Notes: a model not told the origin generated them from the letters alone. DNA of 64,000 bases from CADEFX01 sp963806735 (GCA_963806735.1 CAWEBE010000003.1:310001-374000); one strand, 5' to 3'. Numbered from the stretch's first letter, positions 43,954 to 53,736 are shown. Program-made: numbers and translations.

Positions 43954-44017
43954 CTGGAGCACGATCTGGCTCATATGGAAGCCCTTATGGCTTTCATATG
44001 AGCCTGGAGCCGCACTC
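43954..44017. repeat. Palindromic element related to family C1
   Basis: A strong hairpin: GGCTCATATGGAAGCC (43968-43983), a 5-base loop, and GGCTTTCATATGAGCC (43989-44004), one G-T type mismatch. The outer arms are GGAGCACGAT and GCCGCACTC. The order GAGC(A/G)CGATC, CA(T/C)ATGGAAGC is the same as in the element at 17953. It lies between tctC and the convergent acyl-CoA dehydrogenase gene and could act as a terminator, though no T-run follows. Confidence 0.65.
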
Positions 44018-44048
44018 AAAATTTGCAGTCAGAAGCCCGATGCTCGCT

Positions 44049-45269
44049 TCAGATGGGTCGCTGATCCGGCCCCAGGGGCTTCAGTGGCGGGACAACGTCG
44101 GCCGGATCGAGGCCGAGCTCATATGCGCTCATGTTCGACAAGCAGAAGTCCGATTGCGGCGGATGCAGCGGTCCGAGCGCTCCATCACGAAATAACTGCT
44201 CGAGGCGCGAGCCCTTGAAGATGCCATGCACACCACCCAGCGTGAGGGCGGTCCTGGTGATCCGGCTCACGGCCTCACCGACCACATACTTGGCACGATA
44301 GAGCGCTGCCGTTGTCTGTGGAGTGGGTCCCTCAGTGTCGCTGAGCCATGCCGAGCGGTAGGTGATGAGGCGAGCGGCTTCAAGCTCGGCACTCATCTCG
44401 GCGATGTGACGGCGCACGTCGGGATGATAGGCCAATGGTTGCGCGTAGCCTTGCGGTTGGCGGGCGAGCATAGCCCTTCTCACCTCGTCGTAAGCGGCCC
44501 CGGCCACGCCCAGGTATACAGACGTGTAGGAGCCCCAGCCCCAGTTGAAGGTCGCCTGACGAAACGGCCGGATGTCATCCGATTGGAACACGGCGGCCTC
44601 TTCCGGCACCCAGCACTCGTCGAGAATGAGCGCGTCGCTGCGTGTGGCCCGCATGCCGAGCACGTCCCAGTTGGCGTTGACGCTGCGCCCTTCGGCGTCA
44701 CGCGGAACGAGCAGGATCATGCCGGCCGTGGAGCTTGTTGCCGTGTCTGGATAGGCAAGGACGAGACAGTAGTCGGCGGCCTCCAGCATGGACGCAAACA
44801 TCTTGCGGCCCGTGATCCTGTAACCGCCATCGGCCTTGCGGACCCGTGTTGCGATCGGCCGCTCACCGATGAGCGACGTCGTGCTCGCCTCCGAGTAGTT
44901 GCCGGCGATCAGCTTGCGCTGACGCACCACCAGATCGACCATGTGGCGCTTGGCCTCGGACGTGACCTCGGAGCTGTCCAACAGCGGCATCACCACCGAG
45001 GCATGCATGTTGAAGGAGAGCGCGGTCGAGGGGCAGCCCTGTCCCAATGCCTCGTAGGCGAGTGTGTGGCCAAGGAAACTGACGCCGGCGCCACCCCATT
45101 TCTTCGGGATGGTCAACTCCAGGAAGCCTTCCTGGCGCAAACGATTGAAGTTTTCGATTGGATGAGATGCAGCTCGGTCGTGCTCGGGGGAGCGGGCGAT
45201 GAACTCTTGCGCCAACTCGCGGCAGCGCTTCTGAAGGTGCCTGTGCTCCTCAGAGATGGAGAAATCCAC
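44049..45269 (-). CDS. Acyl-CoA dehydrogenase family protein
   Basis: A 406-residue flavoprotein of the acyl-CoA dehydrogenase fold. It has an N-terminal helical domain (DFSISEEHRHLQKRCRELAQ), LTIPKKWGGAGVSFLGHTLA, the FAD/substrate-loop region NYSEASTTSLIGE, and RKADGGYRITGRKMFASMLE. A C-terminal helical part holds GGVHGIFKGSRLEQLFRD. The usual catalytic Glu of chain-specific dehydrogenases is not obvious. The segment resembles the SfnB/DszC-like monooxygenase side of the superfamily as much as true dehydrogenases. GTG 45269 with GAGGGAG upstream is chosen over TTG 45320. It is convergent with tctC. Confidence 0.8.
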   Translation of the reverse strand: MDFSISEEHRHLQKRCRELAQEFIARSPEHDRAASHPIENFNRLRQEGFLELTIPKKWGGAGVSFLGHTLAYEALGQGCPSTALSFNMHASVVMPLLDSSEVTSEAKRHMVDLVVRQRKLIAGNYSEASTTSLIGERPIATRVRKADGGYRITGRKMFASMLEAADYCLVLAYPDTATSSTAGMILLVPRDAEGRSVNANWDVLGMRATRSDALILDECWVPEEAAVFQSDDIRPFRQATFNWGWGSYTSVYLGVAGAAYDEVRRAMLARQPQGYAQPLAYHPDVRRHIAEMSAELEAARLITYRSAWLSDTEGPTPQTTAALYRAKYVVGEAVSRITRTALTLGGVHGIFKGSRLEQLFRDGALGPLHPPQSDFCLSNMSAYELGLDPADVVPPLKPLGPDQRPI

Positions 45270-45384
45270 GTCCGGCCGCTCCCTCGGGGAGATCGCCCAA
45301 TCGATCCCGATTGAGGACAATGCAGCAGGCGTTTCCCATTCAACAGCACAAAATCAGTGCAGTTGCAGGGACTGGAGCCTCGCC

Positions 45385-45894
45385 TCAGCCGAGGCCGAAT
45401 ACCCGGGGCGCAAACAGGAGGGCGGTGGCGCCGATGGCGACCCCATAGGGGCATTGGCCGAGCCGTGCCAGCTCGATGATCCGGCGCACCACGATGGTTT
45501 GTCCCCACGGATCGACTGCGCTCGGAAAACTGCGGACGATCATCAAGGTGATGGCCAGCATGGCGCCGAGCAGAGACATGACGACGAGGAATTCGGGTGC
45601 CGTAGCAGGTCCGAGCCAGAGCATGAGCGCGGCGAGCAGCTTGATGTCGCCTCCGCCCATCCAGTCGGCGACAAAGAAGATCAGCGATATCAGGAATACG
45701 ATGACGGCGACGAGCACGTGCGCGGGAATGCGGTCGATGCCCAGGTGGACCAGGGCGAACAATGGAAACGCCGCGGCCAGCGCGACCGGGATCCAGTTCG
45801 GAATGATGAGCCGGCGCAGATCGGAGACGATCGCGTAGGACACACAGAAGACGTAGACGACCTGCGTCAGGATCACGAGAGCCGCTGCTGTCAC
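45385..45894 (-). CDS. cpaA: Prepilin peptidase CpaA/TadV
   Basis: A 169-residue inner-membrane aspartic protease that cleaves the Flp prepilin leader. The two catalytic aspartates are visible in SDLRRLIIPN (about residue 25) and MGGGDIKLLAAL (about residue 81). Helices begin with LVILTQVVYVFCVSYAI. It starts with GTG at 45894 after GGAGGA, 16 bases downstream of tadG on the minus strand. It is divergent from the main Tad operon that it serves. Confidence 0.9.
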   Translation of the reverse strand: MTAAALVILTQVVYVFCVSYAIVSDLRRLIIPNWIPVALAAAFPLFALVHLGIDRIPAHVLVAVIVFLISLIFFVADWMGGGDIKLLAALMLWLGPATAPEFLVVMSLLGAMLAITLMIVRSFPSAVDPWGQTIVVRRIIELARLGQCPYGVAIGATALLFAPRVFGLG

Positions 45895-45910
45895 GCGCTT
45901 TCCTCCGGCG

Positions 45911-47499
45911 TCATCGCGTCAACCGCAATTGATTGATGCCCATGGCGATGTTGGCGAACGCGCCACTCAGCTGCTCGGGCGTCGGCACGTCGTAGTAGCA
46001 CTGATTGCCGGGGCATGCCGCTGGCGGGGTGGCGCAGTTGCGCAGCAGGTTCTGCGCCTCGGCCTCTCCGGCCATGGCGAAGCTGATGGTGTAGAGATAG
46101 ATGTCCTGGGTTTGTGGATTGCCGTCCTTGTCGGCCTTGATGTTGTCGCAGAGCGTCGCGGTCTTGGCGTCGAGCGCCTGACGCGTTTGCGAGCCGTCTA
46201 CGGGTCCGATGTGGCCCGATGCAGCGTAGCCGTAGGCCGAATAGAACGAATGGTTGTGTCCATTGGCAGCTTCGACCTGGTTGCGGCCGTCGGTCAGCAG
46301 GATGAGAACCTTCGTGATGTTCGGATCGCCATAGGCCGCGCCCTCCGTGTAAGGAGGCGTCGGCGATAGTGCGCGCCAGCCCCAGGCCAAGCCTTCGGGA
46401 ATGACGGTGCTGCCTGAGGCGGCCATGGCGTTGATCGCCGCCGTGATGACGCTCTTGTCATTGGTCAGCGGTTGGATCGGGCGAGGCACGCAATTGTAAT
46501 TGGGCCCCTGCGGCGGGTTGCGCGCGAGGTTGGCGTTCGAGATCCGCGCGCCGATGTACTTGAGTGCGTTGCGCTGCTTGGCAATGTTGTTGCCCGGAAT
46601 CAGAAGTGTCGTTGACGTAATCGTTGGTGTAGCCGCCGCTGGGACCATCCCCGGCGCCGGGCTCGTCGGGTGCGAAGTAGGGCACAAACAACGTCTCCCC
46701 GACGGCGAGGTTGGGCGGCTCGTCGGTCAAGTCGTAGCCATTGGGGCCGGTCCGGGCGCGCACGCAGCCACCCCATCCGACATTCAAAATCTGCCCGACC
46801 AGGCCCACCAGCGTCTGGCCTAGGGGAAGATTGATGTCCTCGAGCTGCAGTGAGGAAAGCCCGGCCTCGTCGAGCCAGCCGCTGCCGACCTTGTCGATGC
46901 CGACATTGACCGCGCCCGAGAACGGCACCAGTCCAATCTTGACGGTGTCCGACACCGTGTCGGCGCCGAACAGGAGATTGACGAGCTCGTTGGCTGCAAG
47001 CTTGAGCTTGTCGAATTTCGCGGCGCAGCTCGGCTGGCACATCGATCCGGTGTTGTCGAGCGCCAGCACGACCTCGAGCTTGCGCTGTGCGCGCGCCACC
47101 TGCGTGCTGATGCGCACGTCGAGCGTGGCGACGTTGAGCACCTTCAGGAATGTCGTCTCCATCTGCGCGTGCACGGTGACGCCGACCTGGCTGATCGACG
47201 GCGTAACCGAGAAACTCTGCAGATGACTTCAAGCCTTCGTCGCGATAGTGCGCGCGGATGAAGGCCTCGGCCATCGCGGTCGCTTCATCGGCTGTCAGGT
47301 TCGGCCGCGTGCCGACGGCGAGCGCGGCTGCATCGGCGGCGTTGATGAGCTTCTGCTTGACCAACAGGAAGCGGCTGAGATCGACGCCTACGGCCACGAC
47401 GGCCAACAGAGGCACGAGAAATACCGTGAAAAGCAGAAGCGCTGCACCGCGCCGGTCCCCTGCCAGCCGGCCGAGCGCCGCAATACGCAAGCGTCGCAT
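45911..47499 (-). pseudogene. tadG: TadG-like VWA-domain pilus protein, two frameshifts
   Basis: Starts at ATG 47499 after GGGGGAAG with a TadE/TadG leader, GDRRGAALLLFTVFLVPLLA. Near 47220 the frame shifts to FSVTPSISQVGVTVHAQMET. A von Willebrand A domain follows with MIDAS motif LALDNTGSM. Near 46605 it shifts again into LIPGNNIAKQRNALKYIGAR, and goes on through LAWGWRALSP and ILLTDGRNQ to a C-terminus QLSGAFANIAMGINQLRLTR. Correcting two indels gives one protein of about 525 residues. TadG is a periplasm-facing minor pseudopilin-like part of the Tad system. Both shifts sit in well-conserved sequence, so sequencing error is plausible. Confidence 0.8.
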
Positions 47500-47701
47500 A
47501 AAACTTCCCCCGTCCCACGCACTACAATCGGCGAGCCTGCATCCCCACACGGATCGCCAAAGACACGGACGCATGAAACATAAGCGCGACAAGCAATCTA
47601 CTCAACACGAATGATCCGCCGTCTGAGACTTTGCGCTTTTGGCCGTGGCAGTTTAGTTATGGGCGGTCCGGACAAGTTTTGCGTCACCCGCGATAGAGAC
47701 C

Positions 47702-48223
47702 ATGTCGGAGTGTTCGAACGTTTTTGGTCGATGTGTCGCACGCCGTGCCCGGCAGCTCCGCCGCGATCGGCGCGGGGCGACGCTGGTCGAGTTCTCGCTG
47801 ATCGCTTTTCCTTTGCTGATCATGCTGTTCGGCACCTTCGAGGTCGGCTTCATCTACTGGGCCAACCAGGAGCTCGAGAACGCCACCAGAGACGCCGCCC
47901 GCCTGGTCCGGACCGGCGAGGCGCAGGCGCGCAACCTCAATCAGGCGCAACTCAAGACCGAAGTGTGCAGCCGCACGGCGATCCTCGTGGGATGCGCATC
48001 ACGGCTCAGATTGGACGTTCGCAGTGCGCCGAGCTTCGATGCCATTACGCCGCCGCAACCCAGCAACGGCAGCGGCGGACTGAAAGATGACGGCGAGTTC
48101 AGCTATGCGCCGGGCGTGGGCAACGACGTTGTCCTGGTATCGGCGTTTTTCGACTGGAAGCTGCTGTTGTCGGGCACCACCGTCATTCGCGCGGCCACGC
48201 CGGCGCGCAACGAGCCCTTCTGA
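47702..48223 (+). CDS. tadE: TadE-like minor pseudopilin
   Basis: A 173-residue protein. After a basic lead (RRARQLRRDRR) comes the TadE signature GATLVEFSLIAFPLLIMLFG with Glu at position +5 of the pseudopilin cleavage site. Then LENATRDAARLVRTGEAQA follows, as in TadE/TadG family members. It is exported and built into or helps assemble the Flp pilus. It is 6 bases before a second TadE-like gene and divergent from tadG. Confidence 0.87.
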   Translation: MSECSNVFGRCVARRARQLRRDRRGATLVEFSLIAFPLLIMLFGTFEVGFIYWANQELENATRDAARLVRTGEAQARNLNQAQLKTEVCSRTAILVGCASRLRLDVRSAPSFDAITPPQPSNGSGGLKDDGEFSYAPGVGNDVVLVSAFFDWKLLLSGTTVIRAATPARNEPF

Positions 48224-48229
48224 GGCGCC

Positions 48230-48802
48230 ATGAGCCTGCAACGCGCATCATCTGGCCGCAATTGGTTGTGCCGCCTCGGCGCGAGGATCGGCCGTGACCG
48301 GTCCGGCCAGGCGCTGGTCGAGGCGGCGCTGGTGTTTCCCATCCTCATCAGCCTGTTCCTCGGCGTTTCCGAGTTCTCGGAGGGCTTCACGCTCAGACGG
48401 CGGCTGGAGGCCGCTGCCAATACGTCCGCCGATCTCATCGCGCGCGTGAGGTCGCTGCGCACGGCGGAGCTGAATGCGATCAAGCCCATGATCGACGAGA
48501 TCATCAAACCGTTTCCAAATATGACGCTGGGTCTCGTCATGACCAGTGTGGTGGCCGACGAGACCAACACGACGCGCGTGGCCTGGAGCCATGCGCAAGG
48601 CTCCGGCGTCAGCGCGCGCGCCGAGGGCGCGGCAGTCGTGCTGCCGGCCGGCCTCACGGAGCCCAATACGAGTATTATTTTTACCGAGGTGACATATGTT
48701 TTCCGCTCGACGCTCGGGAGCATGATCGTCGGCGATATTCCATTCCGGGCCGAAGCTTACATGCGCCCCCGGCTTTCCACCGAGGTGGAGAAACTGGATT
48801 AG
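48230..48802 (+). CDS. tadF: Second TadE-like minor pseudopilin
   Basis: A 190-residue protein with the same layout: a basic lead, then GQALVEAALVFPILISLFLG with the Glu at +5, then LRRRLEAAANTSADLIARVR and a beta-rich tail. It probably plays the TadF role as the partner of TadE. GAGGCGCC precedes the ATG. A hairpin with a T-run follows 34 bases after its stop. Confidence 0.8.
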   Translation: MSLQRASSGRNWLCRLGARIGRDRSGQALVEAALVFPILISLFLGVSEFSEGFTLRRRLEAAANTSADLIARVRSLRTAELNAIKPMIDEIIKPFPNMTLGLVMTSVVADETNTTRVAWSHAQGSGVSARAEGAAVVLPAGLTEPNTSIIFTEVTYVFRSTLGSMIVGDIPFRAEAYMRPRLSTEVEKLD

Positions 48803-48835
48803 GCGGGCAACCGCCTCGGGCGGGGAATGCGCTCT

Positions 48836-48862
48836 GCGAAGGGTCGGCTTCTTCGCGTTTTT
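48836..48862 (+). terminator. Probable Rho-independent terminator after the tadE-like pair
   Basis: GCGAAG (48836-48841), a 9-base loop, CTTCGC (48851-48856), then GTTTTT. The stem is short (6 bp), so strength is moderate. It separates the tadEF pair from the flp-cpa operon. Confidence 0.55.
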
Positions 48863-49401
48863 CCAGCGTGCATTTGATAATGTGAAGCATGACGGGGCCA
48901 TTCTCCCTCACCGCATGCTCAAATTCGGCTTGATGATGCGAATTGCTGCCGAAGGCGCACGCTCCGAGCCATGGTTTGGACACGCGCGAGCCACCGTATC
49001 GCCATTTTCAACGCGTCGTGACATTCCCGCCACGGATCAATTTCGCTACCTCCTACGACGCAAGCCGACGCACGCTCACGCGCATATGAGCGAATGTAGC
49101 CAAGTATCTGTTATATACTTGTTATTCTCACTGGCGGTTATCGTCGCTTTGCTGTGTCGAGAGCCATCGCACGTTACTTCTTTCGGGGGCGGCACTGACA
49201 TCTGCGCGAGTTGATCAGAAGCAAGCAGCCACATTCCACCGCACTGATGTCTGTGGACAGACGGTCCGCTTTCGTCATCATGTGGATAACCTGTTGATGA
49301 TCGAATTCGCGGGATCGACGGCAGGTTGTTGAAGTGTGTTGGGGCAGCCAGGGCCGTTTCGGAAAACCAAAGGCCCAATTCGTGTGTGGGGAGTTTTGTG
49401 T
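48863..49401 (+). promoter_or_regulatory. Long untranslated region ahead of the flp pilin gene
   Basis: About 540 bases with no gene seen. It is less GC-rich around 49095-49140 (TATATACTTGTTATTCTC), where a promoter could sit. The leader after it contains CTGTGGACAGACGG and GTGGATAACC. A long leader is usual for highly expressed flp pilin genes; the exact promoter could not be fixed. Confidence 0.4.
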
Positions 49402-49590
49402 ATGCGTAAGACAGTCAAGGACGTGGCCGTCAGGCTCTGGAAAGACGAGCGTGGCGCATCGCTTTTGGAATACTCGATACTGATTGGATTGATAACAGTG
49501 GGTGTGGTCGCGACCGTCACCAACGTCGGCAATTGGATTTCGGGACGGTGGACGGCTCTTTACACCGCCTTGGTGCCGCCACCGGTCTGA
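49402..49590 (+). CDS. flp: Flp/Fap-type type IVb pilin
   Basis: A 62-residue prepilin, the major subunit of the Tad pilus. A short basic leader ends DERG, cleaved by CpaA after the Gly. The mature part begins ASLLEYSILIGLITVGVVAT, with the required Glu at +5 followed by Tyr, then a hydrophobic helix. GGGGAG precedes the ATG at 49402; the frame opens earlier but without pilin sequence. Only one flp gene is seen in the cluster. Confidence 0.9.
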   Translation: MRKTVKDVAVRLWKDERGASLLEYSILIGLITVGVVATVTNVGNWISGRWTALYTALVPPPV

Positions 49591-49706
49591 TTTTTCAGCC
49601 GAGCGCACTTTTTTGTAGACGCGGGACCGTGTGGGGAGATTTTCACGCCGCATCCTGATGCGCGGACGTGGCAATTCTACCTGCGGGGGACGTGGGGGGT
49701 GGGGCC

Positions 49707-50672
49707 GTGCGGGTCAGCACCATCGGGATGTTGCTGGGAGCAGCGGCTTGTGCAGCCGCTGCGGCCCTCCTTACCAAGTCGTGGCTCACACCCGCGCCGG
49801 TGCAGCAGCCTGTTGTTGCACGCCAGGACACAACTCCGACGGTTCCCACGGCGATGATCATCGTGGCTGCCGTGCCTTTGAAATTCGGCATGACGCTGTC
49901 GGCCGACATGCTGGCCGAGGTGCCTTGGCCTGGCGGGCCGGTGCCGCCCGGCTTTTTTGCCAGCAAGGCGGCCCTGACCGGGGCCGGCGGTGAGCGGGTC
50001 GTTCTCGCCGCGATCGCCAGGAACGAGCCGATTCTGGCCGCCAAAGTTTCAGCGCCCGGTCAGCGGCCATCGCTGTCTCTGATGATCGAGGACGGCAAGA
50101 AGGCCGTCACCATCAGGGTCGACGATGTGCTCGGCGTGGCTGGCTTCGTGCAGCCGGACGATCGCGTGGATGTGCTGCTCACGCGCGCCGATCGCAACGG
50201 CGGCAAGGCCGGCGGGTCCGCCTTCACGGACCTGTTGCTGCAGAACACGCGCGTGCTGGCCATCGACCAGCTCGCCGATCGCAATACACAGGCCAAGCCC
50301 GTCAAGGCCGTGACGCTCGAGGTCGACACCGAGAGTGCGCAGAAGCTCGTTCTCGCCGCCTCTGTCGGCCAGCTCTCCCTGGCGCTACGCGGCGCCGGGT
50401 CGGCGCGCGTCGGCGAGACGCGGCGCATCGGGCTCGAAGATCTGCCGAGCTCGCCGCGTCAGCCGGATGCCGCGCCGGCACAGGAGGAGCAAGATCGCGG
50501 GCCCACCGTCACGGTGATCCGCGGAATCACGGAGCGCAAGCAATACGACGTGTCGCTGGAGGCAAGACGATCGATGCTCGAGCTGCTGGCGGCCGACGAA
50601 AAGGTGAAGGCGGCCGAGGTGCGAGTCGAACGGGACAAGACGGAGGATGCCGCGGCACCGCAGCCGAGGTGA
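49707..50672 (+). CDS. cpaB: Flp pilus assembly protein CpaB/RcpC
   Basis: A 321-residue protein with one N-terminal membrane helix (GMLLGAAACAAAAALLTKSW), an SAF/beta-clip domain (IIVAAVPLKFGMTLSADMLA, PWPGGPVPPGFF), then RNEPILAAKVSAPGQ. The RcpC domain follows with KKAVTIRVDDVLGVAGFVQP, DDRVDVLLTR and VTLEVDTESAQKLVLAASVG. It acts in the periplasm with the secretin. GTG 49707 has a GGGGG-rich site ahead and is chosen over GTG 49668. First gene after flp in the operon. Confidence 0.9.
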   Translation: MRVSTIGMLLGAAACAAAAALLTKSWLTPAPVQQPVVARQDTTPTVPTAMIIVAAVPLKFGMTLSADMLAEVPWPGGPVPPGFFASKAALTGAGGERVVLAAIARNEPILAAKVSAPGQRPSLSLMIEDGKKAVTIRVDDVLGVAGFVQPDDRVDVLLTRADRNGGKAGGSAFTDLLLQNTRVLAIDQLADRNTQAKPVKAVTLEVDTESAQKLVLAASVGQLSLALRGAGSARVGETRRIGLEDLPSSPRQPDAAPAQEEQDRGPTVTVIRGITERKQYDVSLEARRSMLELLAADEKVKAAEVRVERDKTEDAAAPQPR

Positions 50673-50742
50673 GTGAGCGCACGAGCGGAAATCCGCCGCG
50701 CGCAACTTTTGATTTTGGATTTTGGGGTCGGGGGACCGAGTG

Positions 50743-52206
50743 ATGTTTGGGGCATGGTTTAGAGGGCTGCCGCGTCTGCGCCAGCAAAAGCTGGACAACG
50801 TGCGTGCGCGGCTGCTCAGCGCGATCGCGTTACTGCTGTTTGCATTCACGTCCGCCGATGCGAGCAGCCCGATCCGCCAGCTCGTGACCAACGGCAATCT
50901 GGTTCATCTGCAGGTTACCGTAGACAAGGCCGAGACCGTTGCCACGGATCGCGACTTCTCCGACGTGCTGGTCGGCAACGCGCAAACGGCCGACATCGTC
51001 GCGCTGACGAGCAAGACGCTCTACATCCTGGGCAAGAAGGTTGGGACGACCAGCATCTCTCTGCTCAGCGCCGACAAGCGCGTGATGGGGGTCATCAGCG
51101 TCGAGGTCACATACGATCTGGAGGGTTTGAGAAGCCGGCTGCGCGAGCACGTGCCCAATAGCGACATCACCGTCAGCTCGATCGGCGGCAAGGTGCTGCT
51201 CACCGGCGTCGTGCGCGATTCAGTGGCCCTGTCGCGGGCATTGGCGATTGCAGAGCAGGCCGCGCCGCAAGCGATCACCAATGCGCTGAGCGTACGCAGC
51301 TCCCAGCAGGTGCTGCTGGAGGTCCGCTTCGTCGAGGCCGACCGGGAGACCTCGCGCGAGATCGGCGTCGGCTGGGACGTGTTCGGCAAGCACATCAATG
51401 CCGCCACCGGCATAGCGGGCTTCACGTCGGGCGGTGCGCCCCTCTTTGGACTGGCCTCCAACAACGTGCCGTTCGGCGCCGCCATCGCCCGCCTGCTCGA
51501 CAACGGCACCAAGGCCGACGTCATCGTGCAGGCGCTGGAGAAGCGCGGGCTGGCACGGCGGCTGGCCGAGCCCAACCTCGTGGCGCTCTCGGGGGACACC
51601 GCAAGCTTCCTGGCGGGCGGAGAGTTTCCGTTTCCCGTGCAGGCCGAGGACAACAAGATCACCGTCGAGTTCAAGAAGTTCGGCGTCGGCCTCGCCTTCA
51701 CGCCGACCGTGCTGGCGGATGGCCTCATCAACATCAAGATCGAGCCGGAGGTGAGCGAGCTCGACCCGACATCGTCGCTGCGCGTGGGTGGCGTGGAGAT
51801 CCCGAGCCTGATCGTGCGGCGGGCGCAAACAACGATCGAGCTGCGCGATGGGCAGAGCTTCGCCATCGCCGGCCTCATCCACGCCACTAACTTCAAGAAC
51901 CAGCGCCAGCTGCCCTGGATCGGCGACGTCCCTGTGCTCGGCACGCTGTTCCGCAGCGCCTCGTTCCAGAAGAAGGAGACCGACCTCGTCATCATCGTCA
52001 CGCCGCGGCTGGTGAAGCCGAAGCAACCCGGCGAGAAGCTGGTGACGCCGCTCGATGGCCGGGTCTCGAGCAACGACCCCGAGTTCTTCCTCAAGGGCGA
52101 GCAGGAGCGCAAGATCGGCAAGCCGCAGCCCGAGCATGGGCACATTCTCGATCTGGTGGCGCAGAGCCCCATCAACGGCGATCTGAAGAAAGGTCCGCAG
52201 AAATGA
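50743..52206 (+). CDS. cpaC: Flp pilus secretin CpaC/RcpA
   Basis: A 487-residue outer-membrane secretin. Signal peptide LLSAIALLLFAFTSADAS; pilus-type N-domain (SPIRQLVTNGNLVHLQVTVD KAE, LGKKVGTTSISLLSADKR); BON/N1 domain (ITVSSIGGKVLLTGVVRDSV). The secretin core holds QVLLEVRFVEADRETSREIG, LAEPNLVALSGDTASFLAGG, EFPFPV, and IVRRAQTTIELRDGQSFAIA. It forms the pore for the Tad pilus. The ATG at 50743 follows a GGGGG run. Its stop overlaps the next start (ATGA). Confidence 0.93.
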   Translation: MFGAWFRGLPRLRQQKLDNVRARLLSAIALLLFAFTSADASSPIRQLVTNGNLVHLQVTVDKAETVATDRDFSDVLVGNAQTADIVALTSKTLYILGKKVGTTSISLLSADKRVMGVISVEVTYDLEGLRSRLREHVPNSDITVSSIGGKVLLTGVVRDSVALSRALAIAEQAAPQAITNALSVRSSQQVLLEVRFVEADRETSREIGVGWDVFGKHINAATGIAGFTSGGAPLFGLASNNVPFGAAIARLLDNGTKADVIVQALEKRGLARRLAEPNLVALSGDTASFLAGGEFPFPVQAEDNKITVEFKKFGVGLAFTPTVLADGLINIKIEPEVSELDPTSSLRVGGVEIPSLIVRRAQTTIELRDGQSFAIAGLIHATNFKNQRQLPWIGDVPVLGTLFRSASFQKKETDLVIIVTPRLVKPKQPGEKLVTPLDGRVSSNDPEFFLKGEQERKIGKPQPEHGHILDLVAQSPINGDLKKGPQK

Positions 52207-52535
52207 GACGGATTGGATTTGTCATTCCCGCAATGGCGTCGATGGCGCTGATCGCTGTCGCGGCCGGGGGCTGCAACGAGGAGTACAGCGATCGCTACTT
52301 CGGCTACTCCGACAAAGTGACGCTCGGCGCCGGCGACGCGGCCGCAGCCAACATCGCCGCGCACACCGTCGACGTATGGCCGGACCACGCGCGGCGCACG
52401 AAGATCAATCAGGACGGCAAGCGCGCCGCCATCGCCGTGAAGCGCTACGAGACCAACACCAGCATCAAGCCGAAAGGGCTGACCAACGGCAACGGCGTGG
52501 CGTCGCCTGCGCCGGGAGTTGCGGTTCAGAACTGA
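52203..52535 (+). CDS. CpaD-like pilus lipoprotein
   Basis: A 110-residue exported protein. The signal MASMALIAVAAGGC ends in a lipobox-like AGGC. The mature part contains SDKVTLGAGDAAAANIAAHT and VDVWPDHARRTKI. This short form with the GAGDA-xANxAxxTVDPWP-type stretch is the CpaD substitute found after cpaC in rhizobial Tad clusters. It probably assists secretin placement. It overlaps cpaC by 4 bases. Confidence 0.75.
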   Translation: MRRIGFVIPAMASMALIAVAAGGCNEEYSDRYFGYSDKVTLGAGDAAAANIAAHTVDVWPDHARRTKINQDGKRAAIAVKRYETNTSIKPKGLTNGNGVASPAPGVAVQN

Positions 52536-52557
52536 AGTCGGCCGGCAACCGGCCAGA

Positions 52558-53736
52558 ATGGGGTTTCGATCAAAGATGTTCTCGGCCAGGGTCAAGTTGA
52601 AGAAGCCGGTTGCGGATATCGCGCTCGTCAGCCCGAACCGGGAGCTGCAGGAGCGCCTGCGAGTCGCGTTCAAGGGGGACCAGCGCTACGACTTCTGCGC
52701 CATCGACGGCTCCGTCGCGAATCTTGCCGCCGACTTCGATCCCGCATCGGGTCCCTCGGTCCTGATCGCGGATCTGCACGAGGACCGCGCGGCAGCTCTG
52801 ACTGCGCTGGAAGCCATGCGTCGCGACAATTTCGAAGGCGCCATCGTCACGATCTCCGACAATCTCGATGAGGAGGCGGTGCGCGGCCTGTTGCGCTGGC
52901 GCGTGTCGGATTGGCTGCCGAGCGATGCGAGCACAGCCGATATTGTCGGAGCCTGCGAGCGAGCGATGCTCTCCCAGGCGCCGCGCTCTGAAAAGACCAG
53001 CCGGGCTTTGTGCGTCGCTCTCGTGCCGGCCGCGGGCGGCGCCGGCACGACGACGCTGGCGATCGAGACGGCGTTTCTTCTGGCGCGACGCAACCGCAAC
53101 CACAAATCGACATGCCTGATCGACCTGAATTTTCAATCGGGAGCGCTGGCGGATTACCTCGACCTGAAGCCGGGCTTCAAGCTGGAGACGGTGGCGAGCG
53201 CGCCCGAGCGGCTCGATGCGCAGCTGCTGGAAGTCATGCTGTCACGGCACGAGACCGGCCTTGCGGTGCTGGCCGCGCCGCGAGCGCCAGCCGATTGCGT
53301 GCACCCCGATCCAAGCCTCATCGCGCGCGTGCTGAGCGTCGCCTCCGAGCTGTTCCAGACCATGGTCGTCGACATGCCGCCGACATGGCAGCCATGGGCC
53401 AATGACGTCCTGGCGGGATCCGACCGCATTTATGTCGTCACCGAGTTCACGGTGCCTGCTCTGCGCAAGGCGCAGGAGCTGGCGACGGTCATGCAGGAGC
53501 GGCTGGGGGAAAAGGCCGAGGTCGGCGCCATCGTCAACAAGTACAGGCAACAGCTGTTCGGCAACGGGCTGAGGAAGCGGGATGCCGCGGAGATGCTCGG
53601 CGCGCGTCTCGCCGGCTTCGTGCCGGAGGACTACGGACTGGTTCGCGACGCGATCAATCGGGGCAAGCCGCTCGGCTCTCTACGCCGATCCAATCGCATC
53701 GATCGGTCGCTGGCCGGTATCGTGGCGGCAAGGTAG
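52558..53736 (+). CDS. cpaE: Flp pilus localization/ATPase-like protein CpaE/TadZ
   Basis: A 392-residue MinD/ParA-like protein with an N-terminal receiver-like domain (IALVSPNRELQERLRVAFKG, SVLIADLHEDRAAALTALEA) and a ParA-type domain. The deviant Walker A is PAAGGAGTTTLAIE, then CLIDLNFQSGALADYL and VVDMPPTWQPW. TadZ sets the position of the pilus machine. A TTG at 52519 would overlap the previous gene; the ATG at 52558 is a more usual start, and 52576 is also possible. Confidence 0.88.
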   Translation: MGFRSKMFSARVKLKKPVADIALVSPNRELQERLRVAFKGDQRYDFCAIDGSVANLAADFDPASGPSVLIADLHEDRAAALTALEAMRRDNFEGAIVTISDNLDEEAVRGLLRWRVSDWLPSDASTADIVGACERAMLSQAPRSEKTSRALCVALVPAAGGAGTTTLAIETAFLLARRNRNHKSTCLIDLNFQSGALADYLDLKPGFKLETVASAPERLDAQLLEVMLSRHETGLAVLAAPRAPADCVHPDPSLIARVLSVASELFQTMVVDMPPTWQPWANDVLAGSDRIYVVTEFTVPALRKAQELATVMQERLGEKAEVGAIVNKYRQQLFGNGLRKRDAAEMLGARLAGFVPEDYGLVRDAINRGKPLGSLRRSNRIDRSLAGIVAAR

